From the NCBI GenBank assembly GCA_020629335.1, contig JAHDDN010000126.1, positions 1-12,336 on the forward strand: a stretch of 12,336 bases of DNA, written 5' to 3'. Source of the stretch: Chitinophagales bacterium (GTDB taxonomy: Bacteria > Bacteroidota > Bacteroidia > Chitinophagales > UBA2359). Shown one piece after another: positions 1 through 5,669 of the stretch. The first letter of the stretch is position 1, and the number at the start of each line of letters is the position of its first letter. The position numbers and the translations under genes are program-made. The notes below the pieces were generated by a model that saw only the letters and a program-made list of their open reading frames with translations, was not told where the DNA came from and searched no databases.

Positions 1-50
1 TACCGCCCCTACTACAGTCGAATGCAAAATTAGAAATGACGCGCCCAAAT
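1..50 (-). repeat. Probable truncated third copy of the structured repeat element
   Basis: Read on the minus strand, this stretch begins ATTTGGGCGC (positions 50 to 41), the same beginning as the copy at 10286-10510. It continues through an unrelated AT-rich arm and reaches GTAGGGGCGGTA at the window edge, matching GTAGGGGCGCTA at 10321-10332. The order (conserved start, locus-specific arm, GTAGGGGCG loop module) is the same. The rest of the element would lie before position 1, so the assignment rests on two short matches in the right order. Confidence 0.5.
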
Positions 51-65
51 AATCACACAGAAAAC

Positions 66-322
66 AAAGCAGCCGATCTGACAGCATATCGACTATGGAC
101 AAAAAAATCTGACAGGTGGCAAAGTAGCGAATTGCTCGTTTGATGGCGAAGTGATATTATTGGGTATAAAAAATCTGACAGGCTGCAAAGCAGCCGATCT
201 CTCATCTGTCAGCGAAGCGATCTGACATCTATCGACCATGGACCATCGACTATCGAACAAAAATCTCACAGTGAGCAAAGCGAACGATCTCTTTTCTCGC
301 AGCGAAGCGGTCCCTCATCTAT
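66..322 (+). repeat. Dispersed composite repeats (core module plus heptamers)
   Basis: The stretch holds several diverged copies of a repeat that recurs at 10703-10919 and, inverted, at 12183-12336. The best copy has the 25-nt core at 266-290 (starts TCACAGTGAGC, ends CGAACGATCT), identical to 10793-10817 and 10861-10885, then AGCGAAGCGGTC and CTCATCT. A variant around 176-200 replaces the core with GGCTGCAAAGCAGCC, a 5-bp stem hairpin. No gene is supported here; the reading frames on either strand follow the repeats. Confidence 0.8.
230..257 (+). repeat. Degenerate heptanucleotide tandem repeat, 4 units
   Basis: Four consecutive 7-bp units: TATCGAC, CATGGAC, CATCGAC, TATCGAA. A further pair (TATCGAC, TATGGAC) lies at 87-100. 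The unit fits YATNGAC and is the same as in the arrays near 10735, 10824 and 12264. An A-rich tract and the core module follow directly. Confidence 0.8.
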
Positions 323-340
323 CAACAAATCCACAATTAA

Positions 341-372
341 TTAGTGAAATCGTGACGGAAGGCTTACCTTTG
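341..372 (+). promoter_or_regulatory. Bacteroidota-type promoter of the phosphohexomutase unit
   Basis: A perfect TAnnTTTG -7 element (TACCTTTG, 365-372) is preceded by TTAG at 341-344, one mismatch from the TTTG -33 element, with a 20-bp spacer. This fits the Bacteroides/Flavobacterium sigma-70 promoter class. Transcription would start near 378-380 and leave a leader of about 50 nt before the ATG at 428. The promoter sits just after the dispersed repeats. Confidence 0.6.
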
Positions 373-427
373 CAGTCCCAAAACAGCGGTTTAACACCTT
401 GATTATTAATAAACTAATCTATATAAA

Positions 428-1834
428 ATGACGAAGATTAAATTTGGTACGGATGGCTGGAGAGCTATTATCGCCAAGGATTATACGAATGCGAATGTGG
501 CGAGAGTGGCTACGGCTACTGCCTTATGGGTAAAAAAACATCATGAAAGCCCTTCTATTGTGATTGGTTATGATTGTCGATTTGGTGGATGGATGTTTAC
601 GGAATTGGCTACGAAGATATTTTGTGAGCATGGTGTGAAGGTATATATGGCAAAGGAGTTTGTGTCTACGCCAATGGTATCTTTGGGTGTGGTGACAAGA
701 AAAGCCAGTGCTGGTGTCGTGATTACGGCGAGTCATAATCCCCCCTCCTATAATGGGTATAAGATCAAGGCAGACTTTGGAGGCCCTGCTACACCTGCGT
801 CTATTGCGGAAGTGGAGAGTTTATTGCCAGATAGTGCCGATATTCCTGAGACGTCATTGAGTGATTATGAGGCGAAAGGATTATTGGAATATGTGGATTT
901 GGAAACGGAATATGTGGAGAGGGTGGAGAGTCATTTTGATATGGATCGTATCCGTAAATCGGGTTTGAAAGTGGCTTTTGATGCCATGTATGGAGCTGGA
1001 CAAAATGCCATGAGAAGATTATTCCCTGATGCAGCTTTACTTCATTGTGAGTATAATCCATCCTTTATGGGACAAGCACCTGAACCGATTGCTCGTAATT
1101 TGAAGCCATTCGCTGAATTTATTAGAGGGATTGGAGATATTGATTTTGGCTTAGCGAATGATGGGGATGCGGATAGAATTGGTTTATTAGATGGAGAGGG
1201 CAACTTTATTGACTCTCATCGAATCTTATTATTATTGGTGCATTATTTATACAAGTATAAAGGTATCAAAGGGAAGGTAGTGACTACTTTCTCTGTTACG
1301 GATAAAGTGAATAAGTTAGCCGCTAAATATGGCTTGGAATCTCAGACTACTAAGATTGGCTTTAAATACATTAGCCAATTAATGGTTCAAGATGATCAGG
1401 ATATATTAGTGGGTGGTGAAGAATCTGGTGGTATTGCTGCGAAAGGGCATATTCCTGAACGTGATGGTATATGGATTGGATTGATTATATTGGAAGCGAT
1501 GGCAGTCACTGGCAAAAGCTTGAATGAATTGATTGATGAGGTATATGCAGAAGTAGGCGCTTTCTGTTTTGATCGTTATGATTTACACTTGCCTGAAGCT
1601 CAAAAGCTAGCGGTGATAGATCGTTGTAAGAGTGCACCATTTGAGAACTTCGGTACTTATAAGGTGCAGCGTTTAGAAACAACAGACGGTTTCAAATTCC
1701 ACTTTAGTGATGATGAGTGGGTAATGATTCGTCCTTCTGGTACGGAGCCTGTATTGCGTGTTTATGCGGAGGCACCGACATTAGGTGGCGTAGCGGATAT
1801 ACTAGAAACCGTAAAAGCTTGTATCTTGGGGTAA
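428..1834 (+). CDS. Alpha-D-phosphohexomutase (phosphoglucomutase/phosphomannomutase family)
   Basis: A cytoplasmic enzyme of the family that interconverts hexose 1- and 6-phosphates through a phosphoserine, feeding glycogen, cell-wall and nucleotide-sugar synthesis. All four family signatures are present: the catalytic-serine loop TASHNPP at residues 100-106 (Ser102), the metal-binding loop DGDADR at 245-250, the sugar-specificity loop GGEESGG at 329-335, and the phosphate-binding RPSGTEP at 435-441. The length of 468 residues is normal for a complete four-domain protein. The N-terminus KFGTDGWR is also typical, which supports the ATG at 428. Substrate choice (glucose, mannose or glucosamine phosphate) cannot be decided from these motifs. 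The next gene starts 10 bases after the stop, so the two are probably cotranscribed from the promoter at 341-372. Confidence 0.95.
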   Translation: MTKIKFGTDGWRAIIAKDYTNANVARVATATALWVKKHHESPSIVIGYDCRFGGWMFTELATKIFCEHGVKVYMAKEFVSTPMVSLGVVTRKASAGVVITASHNPPSYNGYKIKADFGGPATPASIAEVESLLPDSADIPETSLSDYEAKGLLEYVDLETEYVERVESHFDMDRIRKSGLKVAFDAMYGAGQNAMRRLFPDAALLHCEYNPSFMGQAPEPIARNLKPFAEFIRGIGDIDFGLANDGDADRIGLLDGEGNFIDSHRILLLLVHYLYKYKGIKGKVVTTFSVTDKVNKLAAKYGLESQTTKIGFKYISQLMVQDDQDILVGGEESGGIAAKGHIPERDGIWIGLIILEAMAVTGKSLNELIDEVYAEVGAFCFDRYDLHLPEAQKLAVIDRCKSAPFENFGTYKVQRLETTDGFKFHFSDDEWVMIRPSGTEPVLRVYAEAPTLGGVADILETVKACILG

Positions 1835-1844
1835 AATTCACTCA

Positions 1845-2831
1845 ATGAACACAAAATCAAAGCATAAAATCGGTCGAGGAGCATTTCGAATATTCCTGAT
1901 CGGCTTTATGCTTTTTTGTTTTTTGGCTTGTTCAAACATGAATGCACAAGACCGTAACATCGGCATCAACTATTCTGATACGCTCAAAAAGGGACGATTA
2001 ATAGGAGTCACAGCCTCTACCTTAAGTGCTTATACTGCTACCATGATCGCAGTTAATACAGCTTGGTATCAACAATATGAGCGCACGACTTTCCATTTTC
2101 ATAATGATGCGAATAATTGGCTACAGATGGATAAGATCGGCCATGCTTGGACGGCTAATGCAGAAAGTATTTGGGGCGTAGAACTATTACGCTGGACGGG
2201 TTTGGAAGATAAAAAAGCCATTTGGATTGGGGCTTCTGCCGCCTGGTTTTTTCAGGCGAGTATAGAGTTATTAGACGGATTTTCTGCTGAATGGGGTGCA
2301 TCACTGACCGATCTGGCAGCCAATACTATTGGTAGCGGAATGGTGGTCGCACAAGAATTAGCTTGGCAGGAGCAGCGGGTTTTACTAAAATTCTCTTTTC
2401 ATCCCGTCGATTATTCCGACTATCCAATTCATATACAAGATCGAGCAGGCTATCTTTATGGCAGCGCTTTTCAAGAAAAATTACTCAAAGATTATAATGG
2501 GCAAACTTATTGGCTCTCTGCCAATCCACATGCTTTTGGTGCTCAGAAAATTCCTCCATGGCTCAATATCGCTTTCGGCTACGGCAGCCAAAACGTATTC
2601 GGTGCCATCAAAAATGAATGGGAAAATGCCGATGGACAAAGCCTCAATGCCTTCGCCTATGAACGCCAAAGACAATATTACCTTTCTTTGGATATTGATT
2701 TGAGCCGTATCAAAACTCGCTCTCGCACACTCAATACCGTCTTAGGCGCCTTCAATGTGCTCAAAATTCCAGCACCCACTATTGGCCTTAATTCAAATGG
2801 GCAATGGCGGTTTTATCCTATTTATTTTTAG
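1845..2831 (+). CDS. DUF2279 (YfiM-like) exported protein of unknown function
   Basis: A 328-residue protein with a basic N-terminus and hydrophobic segment (about 15-29) that serves as signal peptide or anchor. Cleavage near Asn-Ala-Gln (33-35) would be usual for this phylum. Cys29 follows Phe-Leu-Ala, a poor lipobox, so a lipoprotein is possible but not favoured. The family core is clear: FHFHNDANNWLQMDKIGH (residues 83-100), then hydrophobic segments near 126-140 and 155-170 enclosing E..DG.S..WG.S..D..AN. This layout resembles small VanZ-like membrane proteins, but that comparison is by eye only. The C-terminal half is predicted extracytoplasmic and has no motif I recognise. No biochemical function is known to me. 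It lies 10 bases after the phosphohexomutase stop and looks cotranscribed, and a structured repeat follows within 20 bases of its stop. Confidence 0.85.
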   Translation: MNTKSKHKIGRGAFRIFLIGFMLFCFLACSNMNAQDRNIGINYSDTLKKGRLIGVTASTLSAYTATMIAVNTAWYQQYERTTFHFHNDANNWLQMDKIGHAWTANAESIWGVELLRWTGLEDKKAIWIGASAAWFFQASIELLDGFSAEWGASLTDLAANTIGSGMVVAQELAWQEQRVLLKFSFHPVDYSDYPIHIQDRAGYLYGSAFQEKLLKDYNGQTYWLSANPHAFGAQKIPPWLNIAFGYGSQNVFGAIKNEWENADGQSLNAFAYERQRQYYLSLDIDLSRIKTRSRTLNTVLGAFNVLKIPAPTIGLNSNGQWRFYPIYF

Positions 2832-2842
2832 GGACGTGAAAT

Positions 2843-3105
2843 TATTTTGGGCGTGCCCCGATTATTTTTTGGCCATTATTGGGCTTACACACCTGCATCT
2901 ATTCGACAGACACACCTGCATTGGGCGCACACATAGGTACGCACATAAATGGCCAAAAAATAATCGGGTCGGGCTGTTCGCTCTTATGTGGCTATGCTGT
3001 TCCTACTACGCTAAGTGCTGCTTGTCTGCTAAAGCCAGCCATCGCATCACTAAGCTACGTAAGTCACAGCATAGACGCCACATACCGCTACCATCCCTCA
3101 CGCAA
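2843..3105 (+). repeat. Structured repeat element, copy 1 (possible ncRNA or folded mobile element)
   Basis: A GC-richer intergenic element starting shortly after the stop at 2831. Four nested helices can be drawn. P1: GCGTG 2851-2855 with CACGC 3099-3103. P2: a perfect 21-bp inverted repeat, 2857-2877 with 2948-2968. P3: TATGTGGCTATGCTG 2985-2999 with 3067-3084, with a 3-nt bulge. P4: 3010-3021 with 3044-3055, with two mismatches. The part after P2 (2969-3105) aligns almost base for base with 10371-10510. P2 arms are unlike those of the other copy, while P1 shows compensatory changes. The P2 loop carries a 12-bp direct repeat (2887-2898 and 2910-2921). I recall similar GGGCGTGCCC...GGGTCGGGCTGT sequences scattered in Bacteroidota but know no name or function. 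Open frames across it are not credible genes. Confidence 0.8.
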
Positions 3106-3257
3106 GATGTTGAAGGATTTTTCAATTAAAAAAGGCATTATTTAAACAATATCAAGCTCTCTATGTTATGATTTAGTAGCAGGAGCAAAAGTCATAAAAT
3201 TTATATCCAGTTTTTTTACCACTACTTACTTAAGGAATTTCTAATATAACTCCGAGC
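3106..3257. other. Unassigned AT-rich spacer
   Basis: Between the structured element and MITE-A. It holds no credible gene, no promoter matching TAnnTTTG, and only a weak inverted match (TTATGATTT near 3166 with AAGTCATAA near 3190). It may contain the original upstream region of the MerR-type gene, cut off by the MITE insertion. Confidence 0.5.
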
Positions 3258-3260
3258 TTA

Positions 3261-3418
3261 GGAACGTTTAAAAAATAAGATTGGCATTTGCAGCTAAATA
3301 TTTTGTATCAAGACAAGGCGAAAAATGCAGGCGATGCAGCGCATCGGCAAGGCTTTTCAACGAAGTATTGGTACAAAAGATTAGTTGCTAAATGTGGAAA
3401 TTATTTTTTAAACGTTCC
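3261..3418 (+). mobile_element. MITE-A, 158-bp palindromic non-autonomous element
   Basis: The element has perfect 18-bp terminal inverted repeats, GGAACGTTTAAAAAATAA at 3261-3278 and its complement at 3401-3418. It is flanked by TTA on both sides (3258-3260 and 3419-3421), consistent with a 3-bp target duplication. The interior is an imperfect palindrome centred on CGATGCAGCGCATCG near 3337, so the whole element could fold into one long hairpin. It encodes nothing. A copy with 157 of 158 identical bases lies in the opposite direction at 5445-5602. No transposase gene is in the window, so its family is unknown. Confidence 0.85.
3368..3396 (+). promoter_or_regulatory. Candidate promoter inside MITE-A for the MerR-B12 gene
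   Basis: Only 28 bases lie between the MITE end and the ATG at 3447, so a nearby promoter would have to be inside the element. TTG (3368-3370), an 18-bp spacer and TAAATGTG (3389-3396, one mismatch to TAnnTTTG) form a plausible match with a start near 3403. This is inference from a loose consensus. Confidence 0.3.
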
Positions 3419-3446
3419 TTAAAGTTCGTCAACAAATAAAACTTAG

Positions 3447-4328
3447 ATGAAACAATTTTCTATCAGAGATTTAGAGCATTTAACTGGCATCAAAGCTCAT
3501 ACTATACGTGTGTGGGAACAGCGGTATGCCATCATCAACCCTAAAAGGACGCCTACCAATATCAGATATTATACGAATGAAGATTTAAAACTATTACTCA
3601 ACATATCTTTGCTCAATAAAAACGGCTTCAAGATTTCTAAGATCGCAAAAATGACTGATCAAGAAATTAAGTCTAATATCAGTACCCTTTCTGAAAGTGA
3701 ATTGAAGTACGAACTACAAATCAAATCACTAACAGAAGCCATGATAGATATCAATGAGGCAAATTTCGAAAAGATCATGTCTACCAATATTTTGCAAAAT
3801 GGCTTTGAATCTACCATGCAAAATATCATTTACCCATTCCTAAGTCGAATCGGGATTATGTGGGTGACAGGAGTAATTAATCCCGCACAAGAACATTTTA
3901 TCACTAACCTGATTAGACAAAAAATCATTGTGGCTATTGATGGGCAAATATTTGAACACAAAGAGCACACAAAAACTTATCTGCTATTTTTACCAGAAAC
4001 AGAGCAACATGAAATCAGCTTGCTCTATCTATCTTATTTACTAAAAACTCATAATCACCGAGTGGTATATCTAGGGTGTAATGTCCCTAATAAAGATGTA
4101 ATAGATGTCTGCGAAAAACAAAACCCAGATTTTCTATATACCTTCTTGACCAGTGCTATCTCTTCTAATAAGTTCAAGAAAAAACTAAGTAAGTTCGCTC
4201 AACAAATCTCTAATAAAAAGTTATACTTAGCAGGTCAACAAGCACTGGATATAGATCCATCACAACTTCCAGATAATGTAGAAGTGATCAAAACCATTGA
4301 AGAAGCAATGAATCTCATAGAGGGATAA
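3447..4328 (+). CDS. MerR-family transcriptional regulator with cobalamin-binding domain (CarH/LitR-like)
   Basis: A 293-residue cytoplasmic DNA-binding protein. Residues 1-70 form a MerR winged helix (FSIRDLEHLTGIKAHTIRVW, then the wing RYY around 40-42). Residues about 85-160 form a helical cobalamin-capping domain with the W-x9-EH signature (Trp139, Glu149, His150). Residues 176-293 are a Rossmann-like B12-binding domain: EQHEIS at 186-191 corresponds to DxHxxG, with His188 as likely lower axial ligand. Relatives (CarH, LitR) repress carotenoid and photoprotection genes in the dark with adenosylcobalamin and release DNA on illumination. The residue after Trp139 is Val140, where Thermus CarH has the His132 that locks the photoproduct, so the light response, if any, may differ. 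A terminator follows at 4365-4403 and an ECF sigma gene lies downstream. MITEs bracket both genes. Confidence 0.88.
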   Translation: MKQFSIRDLEHLTGIKAHTIRVWEQRYAIINPKRTPTNIRYYTNEDLKLLLNISLLNKNGFKISKIAKMTDQEIKSNISTLSESELKYELQIKSLTEAMIDINEANFEKIMSTNILQNGFESTMQNIIYPFLSRIGIMWVTGVINPAQEHFITNLIRQKIIVAIDGQIFEHKEHTKTYLLFLPETEQHEISLLYLSYLLKTHNHRVVYLGCNVPNKDVIDVCEKQNPDFLYTFLTSAISSNKFKKKLSKFAQQISNKKLYLAGQQALDIDPSQLPDNVEVIKTIEEAMNLIEG

Positions 4329-4364
4329 TAAAATCGATCTTAGTAATTGAACTCGTTCAAAATG

Positions 4365-4403
4365 AAAAAGGGATTAGCGCAATAGTGCTGATCCCTTTTT
4401 TAT
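4365..4403 (+). terminator. Rho-independent terminator after the MerR-B12 gene
   Basis: AAAAAGGGAT (4365-4374) pairs with ATCCCTTTTT (4391-4400), and the loop contains a further short pairing (AGCG/TGCT). The right arm runs into a T tract. It lies 37 bases after the stop and would separate the regulator from the sigma gene. The A tract on the left also lets it work in reverse. Confidence 0.85.
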
Positions 4404-4436
4404 TTCTATACCAAAACAGATACACCCCCAAAAAAA

Positions 4437-4637
4437 CGTTTAACTATTCTTAAAAACTGTTAAACAAATGTAAAGCAGCTGACTAAACAAAAATTTATTC
4501 AGAACTCTATACTATAGCCTAAAAACAATAAACAATAACACTAAAGTGTTGATTATCAACCATTTAATGTACTTTCAAACAATACTGAAAGTATCGTTAA
4601 ATAGTTTTTTGTTTAACCAAAACATCAAACAATTAAA
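4437..4637. promoter_or_regulatory. Cluster of GTTWAAC heptamers, candidate regulator operators
   Basis: Upstream of the sigma gene, GTTTAAC or its complement GTTAAAC occurs exactly at 4438-4444, 4459-4465 and 4611-4617. Near matches lie at 4483-4488 (CTAAAC), 4596-4601 (GTTAAA) and 4632-4637 (TTAAAC). Such spaced half-sites fit a MerR-type operator region, and the neighbouring MerR-B12 protein is the obvious candidate to bind. The link is inference; I know no established operator for this family in Bacteroidota. Confidence 0.35.
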
Positions 4638-4645
4638 CAAAATAC

Positions 4646-4676
4646 TTGTATTTCTCATCTTTAGTACTTAAATTTG
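4646..4676 (+). promoter_or_regulatory. Promoter of the ECF sigma gene
   Basis: TTG at 4646-4648, a 20-bp spacer and a perfect TAnnTTTG element (TAAATTTG, 4669-4676) fit the Bacteroidota housekeeping promoter. Transcription would start near 4682, giving a leader of about 80 nt that includes the short inverted pair AATCAT/GTGATT (4685-4703). The GTTWAAC cluster ends just upstream. Confidence 0.55.
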
Positions 4677-4761
4677 CATATACTAATCATTAGGGGGTGA
4701 TTCTTAAAGTACATTCTAATTATCATTCCTGTATCACGATTAACCAGTAAAATTTTTGATT

Positions 4762-5277
4762 ATGTCAACACTAGAGTTTAACCACAACGTCATTAATCTT
4801 TCCACTAATTTAAAGCCATATGCATTAAATCTTACTCAAAATTTAGAAGATGCAAAGGACTTAATGCAAGAAACCTCATACAGAGCATTAATGAATAAAG
4901 AAAAGTTCAGAGAAGGGACTAATCTAAAGGCATGGTTATTCACCATCATGAGAAATATATTCATTAATAACTATAGAAGAAAGTCTAAACGTAAGACTAT
5001 ACTCGATCAAACTGACAATCAATACTATATCAATTCAGGCTCAAATGCTATTTATAATAAGGCTGAAACTAATTTTGTAGTAGAAGATATTCAACAAGCT
5101 ATTACGAATTTAAGTGATGACTACCGCATCCCTTTCATGATGCATTATAATGGCTTCAAATACCAAGAGATTGCAGATGACTTACAACTACCTTTAGGAA
5201 CTGTTAAAAGTCGTATCTTCTTCGCCAGAAAAGAATTAAAATTAAAACTCTGGAATTATAGTCCAATTCAAAACTAA
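4762..5277 (+). CDS. ECF-type RNA polymerase sigma factor (LitS-like by context)
   Basis: A 171-residue sigma-70 family protein with only regions 2 and 4. Region 2 spans about residues 12-75, with DAKDLMQETSYRAL-type helix 2.1/2.2 (DLMQETSYRA at 33-42) and the promoter-melting part LKAWLFTIMRNIFINNYRR (55-73). Region 4 spans about 108-160, with the recognition helix-turn-helix YQEIADDLQLPLGTVKSRIF (134-153). I chose ATG at 4762 over an in-frame TTG at 4756, since the ATG encodes the usual N-terminus and only two residues differ. No anti-sigma gene is adjacent, so control is probably transcriptional, as for LitS under LitR in actinomycetes. In many Bacteroidota, a MerR-B12 gene and an ECF sigma gene precede carotenoid genes (from memory); none follow here. 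A terminator and MITE-B come next. Confidence 0.92.
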   Translation: MSTLEFNHNVINLSTNLKPYALNLTQNLEDAKDLMQETSYRALMNKEKFREGTNLKAWLFTIMRNIFINNYRRKSKRKTILDQTDNQYYINSGSNAIYNKAETNFVVEDIQQAITNLSDDYRIPFMMHYNGFKYQEIADDLQLPLGTVKSRIFFARKELKLKLWNYSPIQN

Positions 5278-5306
5278 AAAACGCTTTTATTTTATAGGTT
5301 AAAAGG

Positions 5307-5328
5307 GAATTCTTCTATTATAGAATTC
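5307..5328. other. Small hairpin after the sigma gene
   Basis: GAATTCT (5307-5313) pairs with AGAATTC (5322-5328) around an 8-nt loop. There is no T tract, so it is more likely an RNA 3'-end stabiliser, or nothing, than a terminator. Confidence 0.35.
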
Positions 5329-5349
5329 TCCATTAGTGTAAAATTGGTT

Positions 5350-5390
5350 AAAAGGCAACTGAATATAAGTTCGGTTGCCTTTTGTTTTTT
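5350..5390 (+). terminator. Rho-independent terminator of the sigma gene
   Basis: AAAAGGCAAC (5350-5359) pairs with GTTGCCTTTT (5374-5383), extended by TGAA/TTCG with one mismatch, followed by GTTTTTT. It is a strong intrinsic terminator about 70 bases after the stop. Confidence 0.85.
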
Positions 5391-5444
5391 CATAAAATTG
5401 GTGGCTGTTCAGCATAAATTTAGTTAAACTAATTGCTTATTTTA

Positions 5445-5602
5445 GGAACGTTTAAAAAATAATTTCCACATTTAGCAACTAATCTTTTGTACCAATACTT
5501 CGTTGAAAAGCCTTGCCGATGCGCTGCATCGGCTGCATTTTTCGCCTTGTCTTGATACAAAATATTTAGCTGCAAATGCCAATCTTATTTTTTAAACGTT
5601 CC
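5445..5602 (-). mobile_element. MITE-B, inverted copy of the 158-bp element
   Basis: This is the reverse complement of 3261-3418, the same length, with one difference (position 5532 against 3331). It has the same 18-bp terminal repeats and is flanked by TTA at 5442-5444 and 5603-5605. It ends 67 bases before the TonB receptor start, so the receptor's upstream control must lie in that gap, in the MITE or beyond it; I see no TAnnTTTG element in the gap. The two copies enclose both regulatory genes and their terminators. Confidence 0.85.
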
Positions 5603-5669
5603 TTAAGCGAAAAAAATTAAACAATTCGCCTCCTCTCTTGTTAGCTTTTCAATTGAATAAAATACTATT

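Noticed and set aside
93..278. Open frame of 61 codons on the minus strand
   Set aside because: It is made of the dispersed core and heptamer repeats, and its peptide mirrors the repeat periodicity (for example LTDERSAAL, RWSMVD). No promoter or family resemblance.
66..322. CRISPR array
   Set aside because: Repeats are diverged, of unequal length and spacing, without unique spacers of constant size, and no cas genes are present.
1845..1931. Lipoprotein signal in the DUF2279 protein
   Set aside because: Cys29 is preceded by Phe-Leu-Ala, which fits the lipobox poorly (no Leu at -3), and a downstream Ala-Gln site fits ordinary signal peptidase better. It is left open but not called.
2755..3145. 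Two overlapping plus-strand open frames of 124 and 88 codons
   Set aside because: They lie across the end of the DUF2279 gene and the structured repeat. Its copy at 10283-10510 does not keep the frame, and helix pairing explains the sequence better.
4756..4761. TTG start two codons before the sigma-factor ATG
   Set aside because: The ATG at 4762 is the normal start codon and gives a standard N-terminus; nothing favours the TTG.
3258..5605. Classical composite transposon or insertion sequence
   Set aside because: The flanking elements are too short to encode a transposase and none is found between them, so only non-autonomous elements are claimed.
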